Shown: in pieces, positions 11,941 to 24,101 of the stretch
How positions within the stretch are numbered: the stretch's first letter is position 1
Layout: every line of letters begins with the position of its first letter
Assembly: GCA_037893245.1 (NCBI GenBank)
Contig: JBAIAA010000884.1
Span: 62,001 to 126,000 of the forward strand
Direction of reading: 5' to 3'
Source of the DNA: Crossaster papposus
Lineage: Eukaryota; Echinodermata; Asteroidea; Velatida; Solasteridae
DNA length: 64,000 nucleotides
Translations under genes and position numbers: made by a program
Notes under the pieces: model-generated
The model's input: only the letters and a program-made list of their open reading frames with translations
What the model was told of the DNA's origin: nothing
The model's database searches: none

Positions 11941-13144
11941 TACCGTCAAACACCTTATTGCCATGCAACTTGATTTTGGCCAATTAGAATCTGTGGATGA
12001 TGTGTTATAAATCATGTATCCCACTTACTCGTTCACATTCTGATAGCATCTCCTTGCCTTCTGGATCCTATTTGTTATCTCAAGCCCGCATGAACTTTTC
12101 TCAATAAAGTTCCTCCTTCCCTGTTTACAGAATTGAGTTGGGAGAAAAATAATGTATCAAGTTGTTTTAAAACTACAGTAAGTTTATATGGTTCACTCAT
12201 TTGCAATAAATATTTTATTTAAATGTGTTCGGATAGGCCTATCTTTCTAGCTTGAATTCTAAAGCCAGTTTTACCCCATGGCGAATCTTCACATGTCATA
12301 ATGAGGTTTAGAACTGGAATGTCTAGCTCTAAAGCTTTTGACATGTTGAGATTTATAGCTGACCATTTCAAAGTACATTCTATATCTAAAACTCCAGCAA
12401 TATTTCCATTGTAGCCCTAGCCTAACTCAGAGTCTACATGACATTATGTTATTGAACTTGAAACTATTTTCAATTATTTTTTGTAATGACATGCATGTGA
12501 CAACGAGGTCTAATAATGTGTTCAGTTAAATTGGATATTGTTATGGCTTGCCATGCAATTCTCAGAATCGCATGGGTGCCGGCTGTTCAAATGATCTAAA
12601 TGGAACAGAAATTGCGAATAAATCCATGCCTAACGTTAGGCTACACCTTTATAACTGCTCTTCTCATCATATACCGACTTGTGGAACACGTTGTCAATCA
12701 ATAGTTTCTGGTCAAAAGAAGCCAGAAGGCCGCCTGCCGTAACAATAGCCACTATCCCCACTGCAAATACCAGGCAGCTTGACCAGTGCGGGTAAAATCT
12801 TCTTTCCTCCAATTCCAAATGGTAAAATTAAAACGGTAGTTAACACTTGGAAATGTTTCCTTTTGACCTTAGGCCCCACAGATAGTATGATGGTTTATAC
12901 ACGAACAATTTGCACTTGATCTGAGTTGGTAAATTTCTTATACAAAAATCATTAAACTTACGGTGAATTGTCGGTGAAAACTTCCTCTCAAATTAGCATT
13001 AGCAGACACCGCGCCGCCAGTCAAACAAAACAATGGCGGCCGTCGCCGACTTTTATTTTGAGATCATTTTTTGGCTTGTATCACGTGACATTACGTCACG
13101 AAGCCTCACGAAGTCACCTCCTCGGCAGGCTTCATAAATTAGCC
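11941..13144. other. Intergenic, no supported gene
   Basis: A minus-strand open stretch at 12,636-12,818 could encode one hydrophobic helix (CLVFAVGIVAIVTAGGLL) but has no convincing splice sites or homology, so it is left uncalled. Confidence 0.4.
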
Positions 13145-13260
13145 AAAAATGGAGCCGCTTGATGAAGCCAAAGCCAAAGCCTCCATTTGGTATGGGCTTC
13201 AAATGGCGGAATGGAGACGAAGCCGAAGACGAAGCCGAAGACGAAGCCAAAGCCGGGGGT
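13145..13260. repeat. Low-complexity GAAGCC/GACGAAGCC repeat
   Basis: Imperfect tandem copies of GACGAAGCCGAA and AAAGCC. Translated on plus it gives a DEAEDEA run, on minus an Ala/Ser run; both are the usual products of a simple repeat and not evidence of a gene. Confidence 0.65.
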
Positions 13261-15162
13261 TTGGAAAACAGCTCTAGACATTTCATTGGCTCACAGAGTG
13301 ACGTCGTGGGTCCGCCATGTTGCACTTCTCCGCATGCCGACTTCAAAATAGAACAATGATGATCTGTCCATGTATAGAGGTCAGTGCGTTCAACGCATTC
13401 GCGACTCTCTCGGCACCCGTTCGCGTTGTACACGAACACCCGACGTCTTTAAACAAGGGACCAGTCTAAAATAAAAACATTGACCAACAGAGGGCGCTCT
13501 CTGTTGTTTGAACGCCCTCTTCTGGTGGAATTGTTGCACCGCATGACTAGAAAAACTTTATTTAGTGAATGAATCCCTTCACCGTCCAAAACTTTTCGGA
13601 TTAAACTACAAGAATTTAATAGAGTAACAATGTTCAACGGATCAATAGTTATTATCTTGGAAACTTGTTCAATAAAGAGGCCTGTTTTAGTGTTTAAGTA
13701 ATGAATCAACAAAGTAGTTCGCCGTTGGTTGTTGTTTGTTTTATAACTTTCATAACTAAATTGCCTTCGTACCCTGTTATCGTCACCGCTATGTATTTTT
13801 CCATCTGTTAAATGATTGTTCTCTTATTTGCATAAGCCGTAGGTCTGAGCATGTTTGGTATGTAATTACGTAATTTCTGGTTGCCCCCCTTAACCACCGA
13901 GGCGCGCGGGGGGGATTGAGTCAGTTGCGTTCACGCTCCCAACCAACTCACTTCGTTCTTTCTGTAGTCAACCATTTGTAAGTATTTTTACCTTTGATTT
14001 ATATCATATTTATTTCCGAAGATGTAATTTACATGGAAGCATTTATCTTAAGGTTTATATTGCTGTTAAATTGTTTGCCTTCTAAGTTTATAAGCCTTTT
14101 AATGTACACTAGAAATATCCGAACATTCCTCAGAGCCAACGCCCTTCAGTTCATGGTGCGTCGGGGAAACAAATAATAATTCTTAGTTTGGGTTAGTAAT
14201 TGCAAATTACTAGAATGATAGTGGTATTTGTTGAATTATATACGTGTATTTATTATTTGTGCAGCACCCCAGAATGCCGCCGTAAATTCCTGTTTATCTC
14301 GCTGTGTGTGCGGACGATCCCTTACCCCGGGAACGATTGTAAGTTTATATACGGGTTTCTTTATTTTCATAACTGATTGATTGTTGCTCCTCTGTAACTG
14401 ATTTTGCCGACAAGGTGCTGCCCAATTTTCTCCAAACCTAATGTAATTATTTTATTGCACATTTGTATTTCTTTAAATTATAATGCTTAATAATAACTAT
14501 TTTGTGTATTTTGCTTTAGTTTTCACCTGCCTGCATCAGCGGTGTGCGAAATAAATAGGGGTAATGGGTCCACGGACTTCGTCTCGTAATTTTAGTGGTA
14601 TATACAGCGACATACCCTTTTTATTTTCAAATTTTGGCCTTGGCGCCCTTCCTACTGGCCTTGGTGCCCTCCCAAATTTTGAATACTCCAAGGCCAAAGT
14701 GGCCTTTCCCTAAACAAATTGTAATTGTAATTCCAGGCCTGCCACACTGTATAGTGTCGCGTCATATGATAATAATAAGGCTTCACTCTTCTAAAAAAAA
14801 TGCAAACGAGAACAATTAAGATCGGGAGAAAAGTGACGATGCGAAACAAATACAAATATAAACAAATTGTTTTGATGCAGCAGCAAAAGAGGATGTGCGC
14901 GAGGATGAGAAACTAATTTATTTGTTTTTTTTTGCCTGATATATGGTTTCACTAGCTGACTTGATCCCACCCATACCTGTCAGTTGTTAGTGTGATAACA
15001 TTCAAAATTAGCTAGAATATACAATGTGCCATTGGGAAGAAACAGTTATTGTGAAAATGCAAATCTGGCTGATGGCCGAATCTAAAAACATCTTCAGAAC
15101 TACAGTATCCTACACTTCCTTGGTACCATCTACATCTACATATTGACTGTCTTGAGACTCAC
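13261..15162. other. Intergenic, no gene seen
   Basis: Contains a small inverted pair AGAGGGCGCTC / GAACGCCCTCTTCT around 13,490-13,525 and otherwise AT-rich DNA with stop codons in every frame. Confidence 0.45.
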
Positions 15163-15490
15163 CAAATGTGGGAAAATTGGCTTAAACCCTGGACGGAATG
15201 CTCCTGATTGGGGAAGACCTCTTTTAGTACCGTCAGCTTGGCTCTTGAAAAGGCACAGATGGACGGCTGACGAGGAGTGCCGTTCTTGCTCTTGAAACAC
15301 GACTTGATAAATCCAATCGGCGATAGGACAAGATGTTTCTGGGTCACTTGTCGAGTCTGACCCCACTGGTGGAGAGTGACATCGTGTGGATGATGCTGGA
15401 CTTTCTTGATCTTCCAGTATTTTAGAACAAGGCACCACGTTGCTCTGATAAAAGATCTTGGTGGATGAGCTGCTTAGTAATCTTTTTACC
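15163..15490 (-). CDS. TRMO: Exon of a TRMO-like tRNA N6-adenosine methyltransferase
   Basis: The reading ending at 15,163 contains SPIGFIKSCFKSKNGTPRQP, then SICAFSRAKL, FPNQEHSVQGL and SQFSHIW. These are the N-terminal blocks of the TsaA/TRMO family, which methylates t6A at position 37 of some tRNAs using S-adenosylmethionine. Acceptor TATTTTAG lies at 15,491-15,498 and donor GTGAGT at 15,157-15,162, splitting the Trp codon in phase 2. Upstream of the conserved block two frames stay open, so the 5' part of the exon is uncertain and may hold a frameshift. The rest of the gene was not found at lower coordinates; a later domain motif occurs only in the array at 62-64 kb. Confidence 0.75.
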
Positions 15491-16619
15491 CTAAAATAGT
15501 TAAAATGATATATGTGACCTGATGTTGTTACCACGAAATGGGCATAAAGTAGCAAAAAATGAAAATCAAGATTATGATACAGATTGCTAGCTTATCTGTA
15601 ATTAGTGTTGTGGTATCTAATTCCCAGCCCCAGAAGGAACCTGTTACTAAAATCTACACTGAAACGTTTCTGCCATTCGGCCTACTCCCCTCGTCAGGCA
15701 CGCGGGAACTGGGGGTGCAGGGGGTGCTGCCGCCCCCCTAGGACGGATTTTGGGGTGGGGGTGCTGCAATACTAAAGCACCCCTATATTTGAGAGTATAT
15801 ATACGCACATCTTATCATAAGTACTTGAATACTTACGTGATCAAAAATAAAGATCTATAAAAATGGAAAACTATAATTATAAAATCTCAGGAAATCTCAG
15901 GGTCTCCCCCAAATCCAGGGTAAACTCAACAAAATTGTGAGATCACTACAGAGTGCATTTCAGCTGAAGAGTGCTTTATTGAGACCTTGCATAATTTATG
16001 ACAAAATAGCTCTGGGGTCTTATGATGGGAATAACACTTGTTTGTTTGTACACACCATAAAGGGCACCATAAAATACATAAAATACTCATTACTTAACAG
16101 TTGGTTTGGGTCGTGGATTACAGGTATTCAGCGATATTTTGGAATCCGTCATCTTTTTAAGAAGTTTCAGCATAAAAAATTATTACAAAATTGTTCAAAA
16201 GTGTCCCCAAAAAACGAAATTTTTAAATATCTTTTACACTTTACAAATGCAGTAAAAGTGTCAATTAAACGCTCAGATTGCACCACAGAGCATCTATAAA
16301 CTCAAAGCTCCCGGACCCCACGCCGTAATGACTTCGCGCTTGCCGACAATTTTATCAAATAAAGTACCCACCCCCGGAAAAAAATGTGTTCCAGCGGGCC
16401 TGCCAGCTCTGGTACCACATAACGACCGAGGGGCGAGACACAAAGGAGAACAAAGGAAACAAAATCCCCTCGGTCGGCGGTATAAATGGAAAAATTCGGT
16501 CCTCGATCGACGGTGCAAGCGCAAAGCAATGGGGATTGGGTATAACATAGGAATAAAGGAAAACACAATATCGAGCCTCAATCGTTGTGGTTCACGACTT
16601 GGTGTGCCGTGTGCGTTTG
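15491..16619. other. Intergenic, no gene seen
   Basis: No homology or splice-consistent exon was recognised. The open frames at 15,937-16,299 and 16,294-16,734 have no family resemblance. Confidence 0.4.
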
Positions 16620-16803
16620 TATTGACCGGCAATCGTGGTCGTCGGACAAAAGAATATGGATTCAAACAATGGGTCCACGATTGACACAACGTCCACGATC
16701 TTTTCCCATGTACAAATCCTATGGCGATCATCAAAAAACGTTAGAGTATAAACAAAAGAGGGAAGACGGTCGGACAATACCCCGTCCACGATTGCCGGTC
16801 AAA
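16620..16803. repeat. Short inverted-repeat element
   Basis: GACCGGCAATCGTGG near the left end and CCACGATTGCCGGTC at the right end form a perfect 15 bp inverted repeat. TCCACGAT occurs twice more inside. It looks like a small foldback or MITE remnant. Confidence 0.5.
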
Positions 16804-16924
16804 ACAGAGCTGTGTGTGTACACTCTAAAAATTAGTTTGTCATTTTGACTAAAAAAAAATTGTCCAGAGCAATGTCTCGTACGACTTACCTAAATTAGTC
16901 ACCTACTGTTGATGACTAACTAAA

Positions 16925-17150
16925 TCAGTCAAGACTCTGACTTATAAAAGTAGTCCTATGACAAGGATAGGACCATGTCTGATACGACTTATCTCTTAGT
17001 CAAGTGACTTTCGCGATTCGTCATTGAACTTCTGACTAACCGAATTAGTCATATGACAAGGATAGGATCATGTCTGATACGACTAATCTGTTAGTCAAGC
17101 GACTTGTAATTGAACTTCTGACTAATCACACTGTAGTCCAGTGACTAATG
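16925..17150. repeat. Tandem duplication, ~105 bp unit, two copies
   Basis: ATGACAAGGATAGGA..ATGTCTGATACGACT..TTAGTCAAG recurs after about 105 bp with slight divergence. GACTAA/TTAGTC words dominate both strands. Confidence 0.7.
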
Positions 17151-18098
17151 AGCTTTGATGATTTAACATTTGTCATTCCAGAAATCTGACATACTGAAAT
17201 TTGTAGCAGTGGCAGATCCAAGTATAGCACGGTGTTAGGACATGTTTAGCTTACTGGATGGATTGGGTCACAGTGCCAATGTTAAGCTCCTTGGATCTAC
17301 CACTGCAGAATTATGATGACACCTCCAAGAGAAACACAAAGATTTCTGTTTTTGTTTGTTAATACTGTTTATTTTTTCAACATCTCTCAAGAAGATACAG
17401 CTGCTGTAACACGCAGTATATTTGAACAATGGGTAAATCCCAATAAATAATTTTCCAATTAAAACATTTGGGGATAAAATGAGAGCGCTTGTAAAAAGAC
17501 CCATTGTCTTCTTTAACACATAGTTGCATGATTATTGTTTGTCGAATGCCACACTTTGGTCAAAAGCCACTTCTACGCATGTTTTTGAGATCATCCATGA
17601 CAAATATTTTGGTTCAAAGTTTGTGACATTTTACATTTGTAAATGATGTACAAGAGTGTAACAAAACTGTTAGAAGTTTACAACATTCGTATGTTATTTT
17701 GGCTAATCAGCTTTTATTTTATCAAACATTTGAAGTACCAAATATTTTGAGTCTCAATGATTAATATCAAACCTCAATATAAACATCCATAACATTAATT
17801 CTAAGCCATATTATTATGATTACCCAGATCTTTGAGTGGCCATCTAATTACATTGTACATTTTTCCCCATTATGACCTCTTTTGACACTACATTCTCAAC
17901 ATGTTTTTTTCAAGCAAGAATGCATAGAAATTTCCTGAAAAGGACAACAAATTTTTACCATATCATCGTCTCAATTTGTAATCTTAAATAAATCAAAAAG
18001 ACGTTTAAGAACAATTAATTGGTAATACCAATGGTTTAAAACCTTCTAATCGTTATCAGCTGGTTAATAAAAGTATTTAACATGTGCCATGCTTAGGA

Positions 18099-18304
18099 TT
18101 TAAACCAGTTCGTACCAGGAATCTGGGATTGTTTTTCACACCCTCGATTTCGTGTCAGTATCTGTGGGTAGCACACCCTGATATTTCCGGCCTTTGTCGC
18201 TGACATATATTTACGGCCTTACATGTAAAGGTTTATCCATCATCGGTTTAAAATTCTGGGAAAAACTTTGCGCGTATACACAGATTTCTACATGAACTGG
18301 TTTA
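18099..18304. mobile_element. MITE with TTAA-type ends
   Basis: Ends are TTTAAACCAGTTCG and GAACTGGTTTA. The interior shares TATCTGTGGGTAGCACACCC and CTGATATTTC with copies at 48,013-48,255 and 55,242-55,476. TTAA targets are used by piggyBac- and Kolobok-type transposases; no autonomous partner is visible here. Confidence 0.7.
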
Positions 18305-18807
18305 GAAACAAATATGTTGCACTGCTATTAAATAATGGTCAATTTCAAACAACTTTGCGAAGATGTGTAACATTTTACATAACTTTAACATCTTGGACAA
18401 GGAAACTTGTTTTCTTCAATTGTTTCGGTTCTGTCATAAAACAGGCTTTGAATCCCCTTTGCCTACCATTTTGAATTTCATTTTTTTTCTTCAAATTACA
18501 CAGCAACACAGGTTAATAAACAACAATGCCACGAATGTTTTGTTAAGGTGATAATAAAATGGTTCATTCAAAGTTTCTGTGCCGTAACTTATGTCAATTA
18601 ATGTAATTGTATAAGTTACACCATTATTTGTTTCATAAGTCACAAACTTACTATGTACATTTTCTTAAATATTGCGCAAAGTTAAATGTTGCACAAGTGG
18701 AGTTAGCATTGCTTAATGTTTTGTGAAACATGTGGAAACATGAACCAAACTATGCACATACAACTTTAAAACATTTGAACATCAATCTTAAGAAATATCT
18801 TGATTTC

Positions 18808-19083
18808 TTAGTTATTTAGTGTAAGCTTCTCCAGTAAGGATACAACATCTCGTTCAGGCTTCTGATTATCTTGGATGTTCAGGATCACCTTCTGGAAGAA
18901 AGTACATGTCTTTTTAAGACACGAGGGATAAGCCAAGTTGATGACATAGAATCCTGCCAAGTACACAGAGAGGGCCATAAGTAGGTTAGTGGAGCTGCTA
19001 ACAACTATGCCATCAATCACCACATCAAAAGTAGTACATGAGGTGAAATTACTTTCATCTCCCCGAATTATTGGAAAATCCTT
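18808..19083 (-). CDS. Terminal exon of the decayed spliced gene
   Basis: Begins after acceptor TTTTGTCAACAG with KDFPIIRGDESN, continues through MALSVYLAGFYVINLAYPS and ends LLEKLTLNN with TAA at 18,808-18,810. This conserved tail is intact, 91 residues. Phase 0 entry matches the donor at 20,299. Confidence 0.7.
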   Translation of the reverse strand, partial: KDFPIIRGDESNFTSCTTFDVVIDGIVVSSSTNLLMALSVYLAGFYVINLAYPSCLKKTCTFFQKVILNIQDNQKPERDVVSLLEKLTLNN

Positions 19084-20298
19084 CTGTTGACAAAATAAAA
19101 GAAAAGAAGAAAACAATTGAGTATTAAGCATGATATACGTAAAGCTATATCTGAAAAATATGAGAATATTTTTAAAAAGAATACTGTGTTGCCAAAATCT
19201 TAAAACCTTGCAAAATTTACATGTGTGAATTGTACCAAACAAAATTAATTCAGGAATCAAATTGGTGTCATCAAGTGACACATGATTGTTTTGTTACTCA
19301 CTCAAAAACCAAAGGAAGGGATTTTCCCTAGCAATGTGGAAAAGTAAAAAAGTTGATGGGGTACAAAGCATATTTCAAGGATTGTTAAAAAAAATCATCA
19401 CCGAGACCCGGCTCCACCTATACCCACAGTACTGCTCTAATGCTACTCATAACACGAGTCGAACTTGCGGCCGCAGCCGAGCGGGGCACTAACATAATGG
19501 TTCAAGGTCATGCATTAATTTTTATACCACAATCTCTATAATTTTCCAATGATAAAGACACATCTAAAGCCTAAATATGTAATAAAATAACATGCATTGC
19601 ATTGTACATCAAAAATATGACACGATCAAGAAGCCACGGATCACAGGCCATAATTACCGCAAATACTGCTTGGATGATTTTGAACAATTATACTAAGCAT
19701 TGTGGGGCCAATATATGTGCCTGTTCTGTTTCTGTTGAAAACAATTGCCATTGTTTGAAATCACCTAAGCCAGTAACTATCCGTTCAAGATTTTATGCAA
19801 TGTGGCTTATGTTTTTCATTAAATTCTTGTTTCTTTATGGAATTGACCTTTCACCATTCAGGACCATTATCCAATCGTAGTGTCTGTTGAAAAAAATCTA
19901 AATATACAGGCATTTATTTGGCTACATACACATTATATGCCCGGTTCGTTGAAACGCAATATATGCAAATGCATTTCAAATTTAATGCAAATGCTTATCG
20001 GCCCGTTTGTTCTGTTCATATTTCTTAAGTTTTTCCTATTCTCGAATGTTAAAATATGTGAGTGGGGTCTGGGAAGTCTGCATTATTCAGATACACATTA
20101 ACAAGTGACTTTTTGCAATTAGTTGTCTCAGGAAAGTCTGCATGTACACGTGGGCAAAGTTTTCTCAGAAATTTAAGACAACTCCTGTATCCGGTCAGAT
20201 AGCTTTTATGCAATTATTCCACATAATTGCAACTGCGCGTTTCAAGCTAACTCTCAACGGCGATAGGTCAATTCTGTAAACCTCCCAATAAAACTTAC

Positions 20299-20390
20299 CA
20301 AATCCGAATCCTCTCCAAGAACCATCAGATTGTCAACGTCCTCCTTCAACAGAGATGGAACAGCCAGAGCTGCAGTAATGTAAGTAGCCT
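20299..20390 (-). CDS. Exon of the decayed spliced gene
   Basis: TTTTTAATAG acceptor and TTTG|GTAAGT donor bracket ATYITAALAVPSLLKED..NLMVLGEDSDL. The entry phase fits the donor at 20,944 and the exit phase fits the terminal exon. No defect. Confidence 0.65.
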
Positions 20391-20943
20391 CTATTAAAAA
20401 ATATATTAAGCAAAAGACCATTTGAGAAAGACAATTTGAGAGCCACACAGAGATTTGCCACGATGTGCTCTCACAAACAACTTATCTTATTAACTTTTCA
20501 TCATGCAAACCTTCAAATCTCATTAGGGAGGGGCTATTATATACAAATTAAAAGATAGCACACACAGTTTAATTTCCTTCAAGTTATACATGAAGTGGAT
20601 ATTTTGGACACATGCCACTTTCTCCAAAGCTGTTTTGCTGTACACACTTGAACATGCCGTTGTGCACACAAAATTAAATTAAATTTGTGCGCACAACTGT
20701 AACGGTCTAGGTGGCATTGTCCTTTTAGAGTGCCATATGCTTAAGGTTTAATGCTAAAACAAGTTTTGTAAGGCTACGCTGTTATATCGAATACTTGACC
20801 AACAAAATATCTGAATAGCATTTTTTCTATTAAAAAATGTGAGGTGTCTAGGAAATTACAAAAAAAATAAAAAATTAAGTTGTGTGGTTATATTGTCAAT
20901 TTGTGACAAGTGCAGGCCATTGGGCTAGTTTAGGCTTTTGTAC

Positions 20944-21120
20944 CTTTTCGACTTTTCTCCTCGCGCTGTAATCCAACTTCTTCCAGTGCCTGCACAAGAA
21001 GGGGTTTCATCTTCTTCGAACCCCTGTAAATCTTGAGAATCGGAGTTGCATACTTCTGTAGACCTGCCTGCAAAAGATCGTGAGGTCCCTCTTGTTCTTC
21101 TCTAAGGCGTCGAACTCAGT
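20944..21120 (-). CDS. Exon of the decayed spliced gene, frameshifted
   Basis: After ATGCAG acceptor it starts TEF, then the family-like block RRLREEQEGPHDLLQAGLQK continues one frame over, followed by YATPILKIY and LLVQALEEVGLQ. One extra or missing base near 21,105 explains the shift. Donor CGAAAAG|GTACAA. Confidence 0.6.
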
Positions 21121-21765
21121 CTGCATCTATTAAAACAGGGATTTTACGGTACATGTATCACACATTGTAATAAAGTCTGATGTAGGGAATGTCTGTGTCA
21201 CCTCTTGACCGAGCACTTTCGAATATGTGATAATAAATTGTATATTCAAAACATATTTTAAATACTTGAATATAGCCCTATTTGAAACAGGGCGTCACAA
21301 TTACAGCACCGTGCATTACTGTCAATTATTGATTATCACCAAGTGCAAAGTGCCTGTGATACAAGATTATGGTTGACCTTTATGTTTTTTAATGTGATGT
21401 CGTTAAAGTTTTATTTAGGTTTCTAGCACTATGTTATCCATGTGTATGGGCAAATAGCCTTGCAAATCATTAGGAATTACCCATACACTGTCGTGTTCAA
21501 AGGTTGTTTAGATTCATGTTTTAAAACATGTTAACAGCAGTTTAGATTATATCAGTTTAGATTATATGTGTACATGTGCGCTTTCCTACGAGCGAGTCTG
21601 TCCCTACATCGTCTGGTGTTCCGACTTTACTTCCATAGGAAAGTGCATATGTAAACAAAGCCATGACGTTATTAAACATTTGTATATTTAATGACAAAGA
21701 GTTCTGATTATCAACATACATGTATTTATAATTTATAATTTATAATTTGCACAAAAGAAACGGAC

Positions 21766-22127
21766 CTCGTCTTCATCGAAGAGCCAAGGATACGTCTGTT
21801 GTATCTTCTTCAGTGATGCTCCTTCCTTTGTGATGAGCTGACGCCGGTCAGAGAGGGTCATGGACATTGCTAACTGGATTCGCTAATAGTTAGGTTTCCT
21901 CTTCGATGTTTCTTGCTGCATCCAGTGAATGTGTGCTTGAATGGAAGCATCGTCCTCAGAAGAAGGTCTGGATGGTTGATATAGTTGCAATGCCCCATTG
22001 TGGTGGTTGTCTTTTGGCACTAGGTGATCCAAATAGTGGGTTGTTCCCCGGCTTTCTCTTATGTTTGATGACCACTTGGATCTTGTTGTCATCACGTCTA
22101 CGTGAATTCGCAAATTTATACAGAAGT
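21766..22127 (-). CDS. Exon of the decayed spliced gene, frameshift plus stop
   Basis: Opens LLYKFANSRRRDDN..VVIKHKRKPGN in one frame, then EDDASIQAHIHWMQQETSKR in another, then a TAG at 21,883-21,885, then MSMTLSDRRQLITK and IQQTYPWLFDEDE before donor GACGAG|GTCCGT. The order of blocks is that of the family. Confidence 0.6.
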
Positions 22128-22199
22128 CTGTATTTCCAGAGAGTCTGTTAATTGAAAGAAACAATGACATACTGCACTACAGCTTGTGCATAAGGAAGT

Positions 22200-22330
22200 C
22201 ATTTTAATTTTGGAGGAGGGGGGTGCATAAGAAAGTCAATTAAATTATGGAGGAGGGGGTGCATAAGAAAGTCATTTTAATTTTGGAGGAGGAGGGGGAG
22301 GGGGAGGGGGAGGGGGAGGGGGAGGTGTTA
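22200..22330. repeat. Tandem GTGCATAAGAAAGTCA unit running into a (GGGGGA)n microsatellite
   Basis: Three ~43 bp copies of a GTGCATAAG(A/G)AAGTCA..GGAGGAGGGGG unit end in about six GGAGGG repeats at 22,285-22,325. The G-runs could form a G-quadruplex; this is inference. Confidence 0.7.
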
Positions 22331-22389
22331 GAGGTAAAAGTAGAATCCTATTAAAAGTTGTGACCCATTTCAGTAGTAATCTATATTGA

Positions 22390-22740
22390 TCCAAATCGAT
22401 TACATTATAACACCTCACCCACAAATTATATGCACGGCCAAATAGCATCCATGGAAAAGGTGGTTTGGGATTAGTGAGCAAATACATTTTTCACAAAAGT
22501 TGTATTGAAATAGAAGTTCATTTTAACTGTATTTAGATTTAAAGTATATTACATTTTTGAAACCAAGCAAAATATGTAGGCGAGGTGTTATAAAACAAAT
22601 ATTTACTGCTTTATTTCGTGTTGTAGTAAAACTCCCTCTGTACTTCATAGCTTTGCCTATTAAGGAAAACAATGCTCCATGAATCACCTCAGGAGGCAAG
22701 TTTTACTACACCACTCGGTACATATTTGTTTATAGTTCAA
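22390..22740. mobile_element. Older copy of the TTATAACACCTCAC foldback/MITE family
   Basis: Contains TTATAACACCTCACCCACA, GGTGTTATAAAACAAATATT, AATGCTCCATGAATCACCTC and AGTTTTACTACACC, all seen in the better-preserved copy at 24,102-24,618. Confidence 0.5.
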
Positions 22741-22746
22741 ACTTAC

Positions 22747-22846
22747 CGATGCAGTGTCCAATGACATATTTGGCTGCTTGGCCAACTTGGGGAACCGTTC
22801 GAAGAGAACACCAATGAGGTGGTTGTATTGAGCTGATGTTGGGTAG
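22747..22846 (-). CDS. Exon of the decayed spliced gene
   Basis: CTGCAG acceptor, TCG|GTAAGT donor, encoding YPTSAQYNHLIGVLFERFPK then LAKQPNMSLDTAS without a break. Its exit phase does not fit the next recognised exon, so a small exon between 22,127 and 22,747 is missing or unrecognised. Confidence 0.65.
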
Positions 22847-23542
22847 CTGCAGTATAAAACATATAAATATAGTATATATATAGCCTAAGTATAGACATAT
22901 AAATATAGAATTGTATCAAAGTTTCAATATTCTTTCTTAACAACAAGAAGTTGATCTGATTGACAGAAGCGAATCTGATTATAATTATTTCTGGTAATAA
23001 ATCCAAGGATTCTTTAAAAGTGCCCTAGAAATAGGCACCCTATAGCTCACATGCATGAAGAAACATTATAGACTGAGAAGACAATAAGAAGAAATTACAG
23101 TTTGAGAGATTGGAGGAAAACCCCCCAAAAATATTCTGGGGAAAACACACAGAATCAGGTAAGGACTGAAAACTAAAATGCACGTGTGGTCCAGCAGGAA
23201 TCGCACCTCGGCCACAGCAGTGGAAACCGAAGGAGAGTATATTATAACATGCACCGTGCCAATCTGACTCACCCGACCTGAACATTTCCTTATTTCTGGT
23301 TTTGTTTGCCTTTTCCTAATAATGTGAATTTTGTCAGTGAATAGCAAATTCAAATTAAAGAAAGTATAGTCTGAATACTAAAACAGTAACAGATTAGCTA
23401 TTGGTAATTTTAGAATGTGCAGACTACAGCTGCTGACTATTATTAGTACTGTACTCATAAATTCAATCCAATCCAAAAATATAATATTTAAATTAGAAAA
23501 GGTTGTTATATGTAATGTGTTAAAATCTAAAACAATGCTTAC

Positions 23543-23660
23543 TATGTATTTTTTTTCACACCGCTGTAGATTGCCTCCAGGACTGCTGACCTCGCATGGA
23601 AAATCGGGTAGTTTGTACCTTCCCGTCCAGTTGATAGAAGATGACTCTGCCTGATGTCCT
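23543..23660 (-). CDS. Exon of the decayed spliced gene
   Basis: Enters in phase with the exon above it (AG + A). Encodes GHQAESSSINWTGRYKLPDF then PCEVSSPGGNLQRCEKKYI. Two donors are possible: CGAG|GTCAGC at 23,590 and CATA|GTAAGC at 23,542; the longer form is given. Confidence 0.55.
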
Positions 23661-23790
23661 CTGAAGTTAAAATATACAAATAAATCAAAGTTATTGTACA
23701 ATGTATGTAGTTCCTGACATAAAACTAGAACATTGTTACACCTCTGTCTTGGATACTTGTTTTAATAGTCTGGAACAATCTCGAGCGTAC

Positions 23791-24081
23791 CTAAATGAAG
23801 AAGGTGGAAGTGTTGCTGGAACATCAGGAGTTGGATCTTCGGCCGTGACTTAGTGTTCAGCAACATCTACCAGTATTTTGCTATTGTTTTGCACTTCTTC
23901 CTGGTCATTGTCTGCATCGACCCAGTCCTCGAATGTCCTATCCCATAGCTTAACCTGGGCCTTCTGGAGGGTGAACAACTGGCAAGCCTGCTTCTTTATG
24001 TCCCCAACATGTACCTTGCTCCCCTCATCCTCTAATGACATGTCAACTTGTTTTTGTTGATTGCCGTAGATAAACAGGAAT
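23791..24081 (-). CDS. First recognised exon of the decayed spliced gene, in-frame stop
   Basis: After acceptor CATTTTTAG: FLFIYGNQQKQVDMSLEDEG, then VGDIKKQACQLF, KLWDRTFEDWVDADND and KILVDVAEH, a TAA at 23,850-23,852, then VTAEDPTPDVPATLPPSSF in the same frame up to donor TTTAG|GTACGC. The frame staying open after the stop suggests one point mutation. Confidence 0.6.
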
Positions 24082-24101
24082 CTAAAAATGTCAACAGTAT
24101 A

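Larger units (their letters stand above)
18808..24081 (-). pseudogene. Spliced, decayed member of a multi-copy metazoan family
   Basis: Seven exons read from 24,081 down to 18,808, most with consensus GT/AG borders and several with matching phases across introns. The protein blocks follow a large family common in fish and invertebrates, often labelled SAM-domain-containing-3-like or uncharacterised: a W..RYKLPDFP block, YPTSAQYNHLI, KHKRKPGNNP, YPWLFDED, ALAVPSLLKED, and a C-terminal FYVINLAYPSCLKKTC..FFQKVIL segment. Defects: TAA at 23,850-23,852, a frameshift near 21,950 followed by TAG at 21,883-21,885, and a frameshift near 21,105. The block before YPTSAQY and a small exon before KHKRK are missing. 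It was probably a working spliced gene; a low-quality assembly of a live gene is the alternative. Confidence 0.7.

Noticed and set aside
12636..12818. Minus-strand frame with one hydrophobic helix
   Set aside because: No acceptor/donor pair or homology; could be chance.
13053..13439. 128-codon minus frame with Ala/Ser run
   Set aside because: Low-complexity GAAGCC repeat; no splice signals or homology.
15136..15555. Longer alternative frame across the TRMO exon
   Set aside because: The conserved TRMO block is in the other frame; this one lacks family residues, though it may hold the real 5' end if a frameshift exists.
22272..22487. Poly-Pro minus-strand frame
   Set aside because: Product of the GGGGGA microsatellite.
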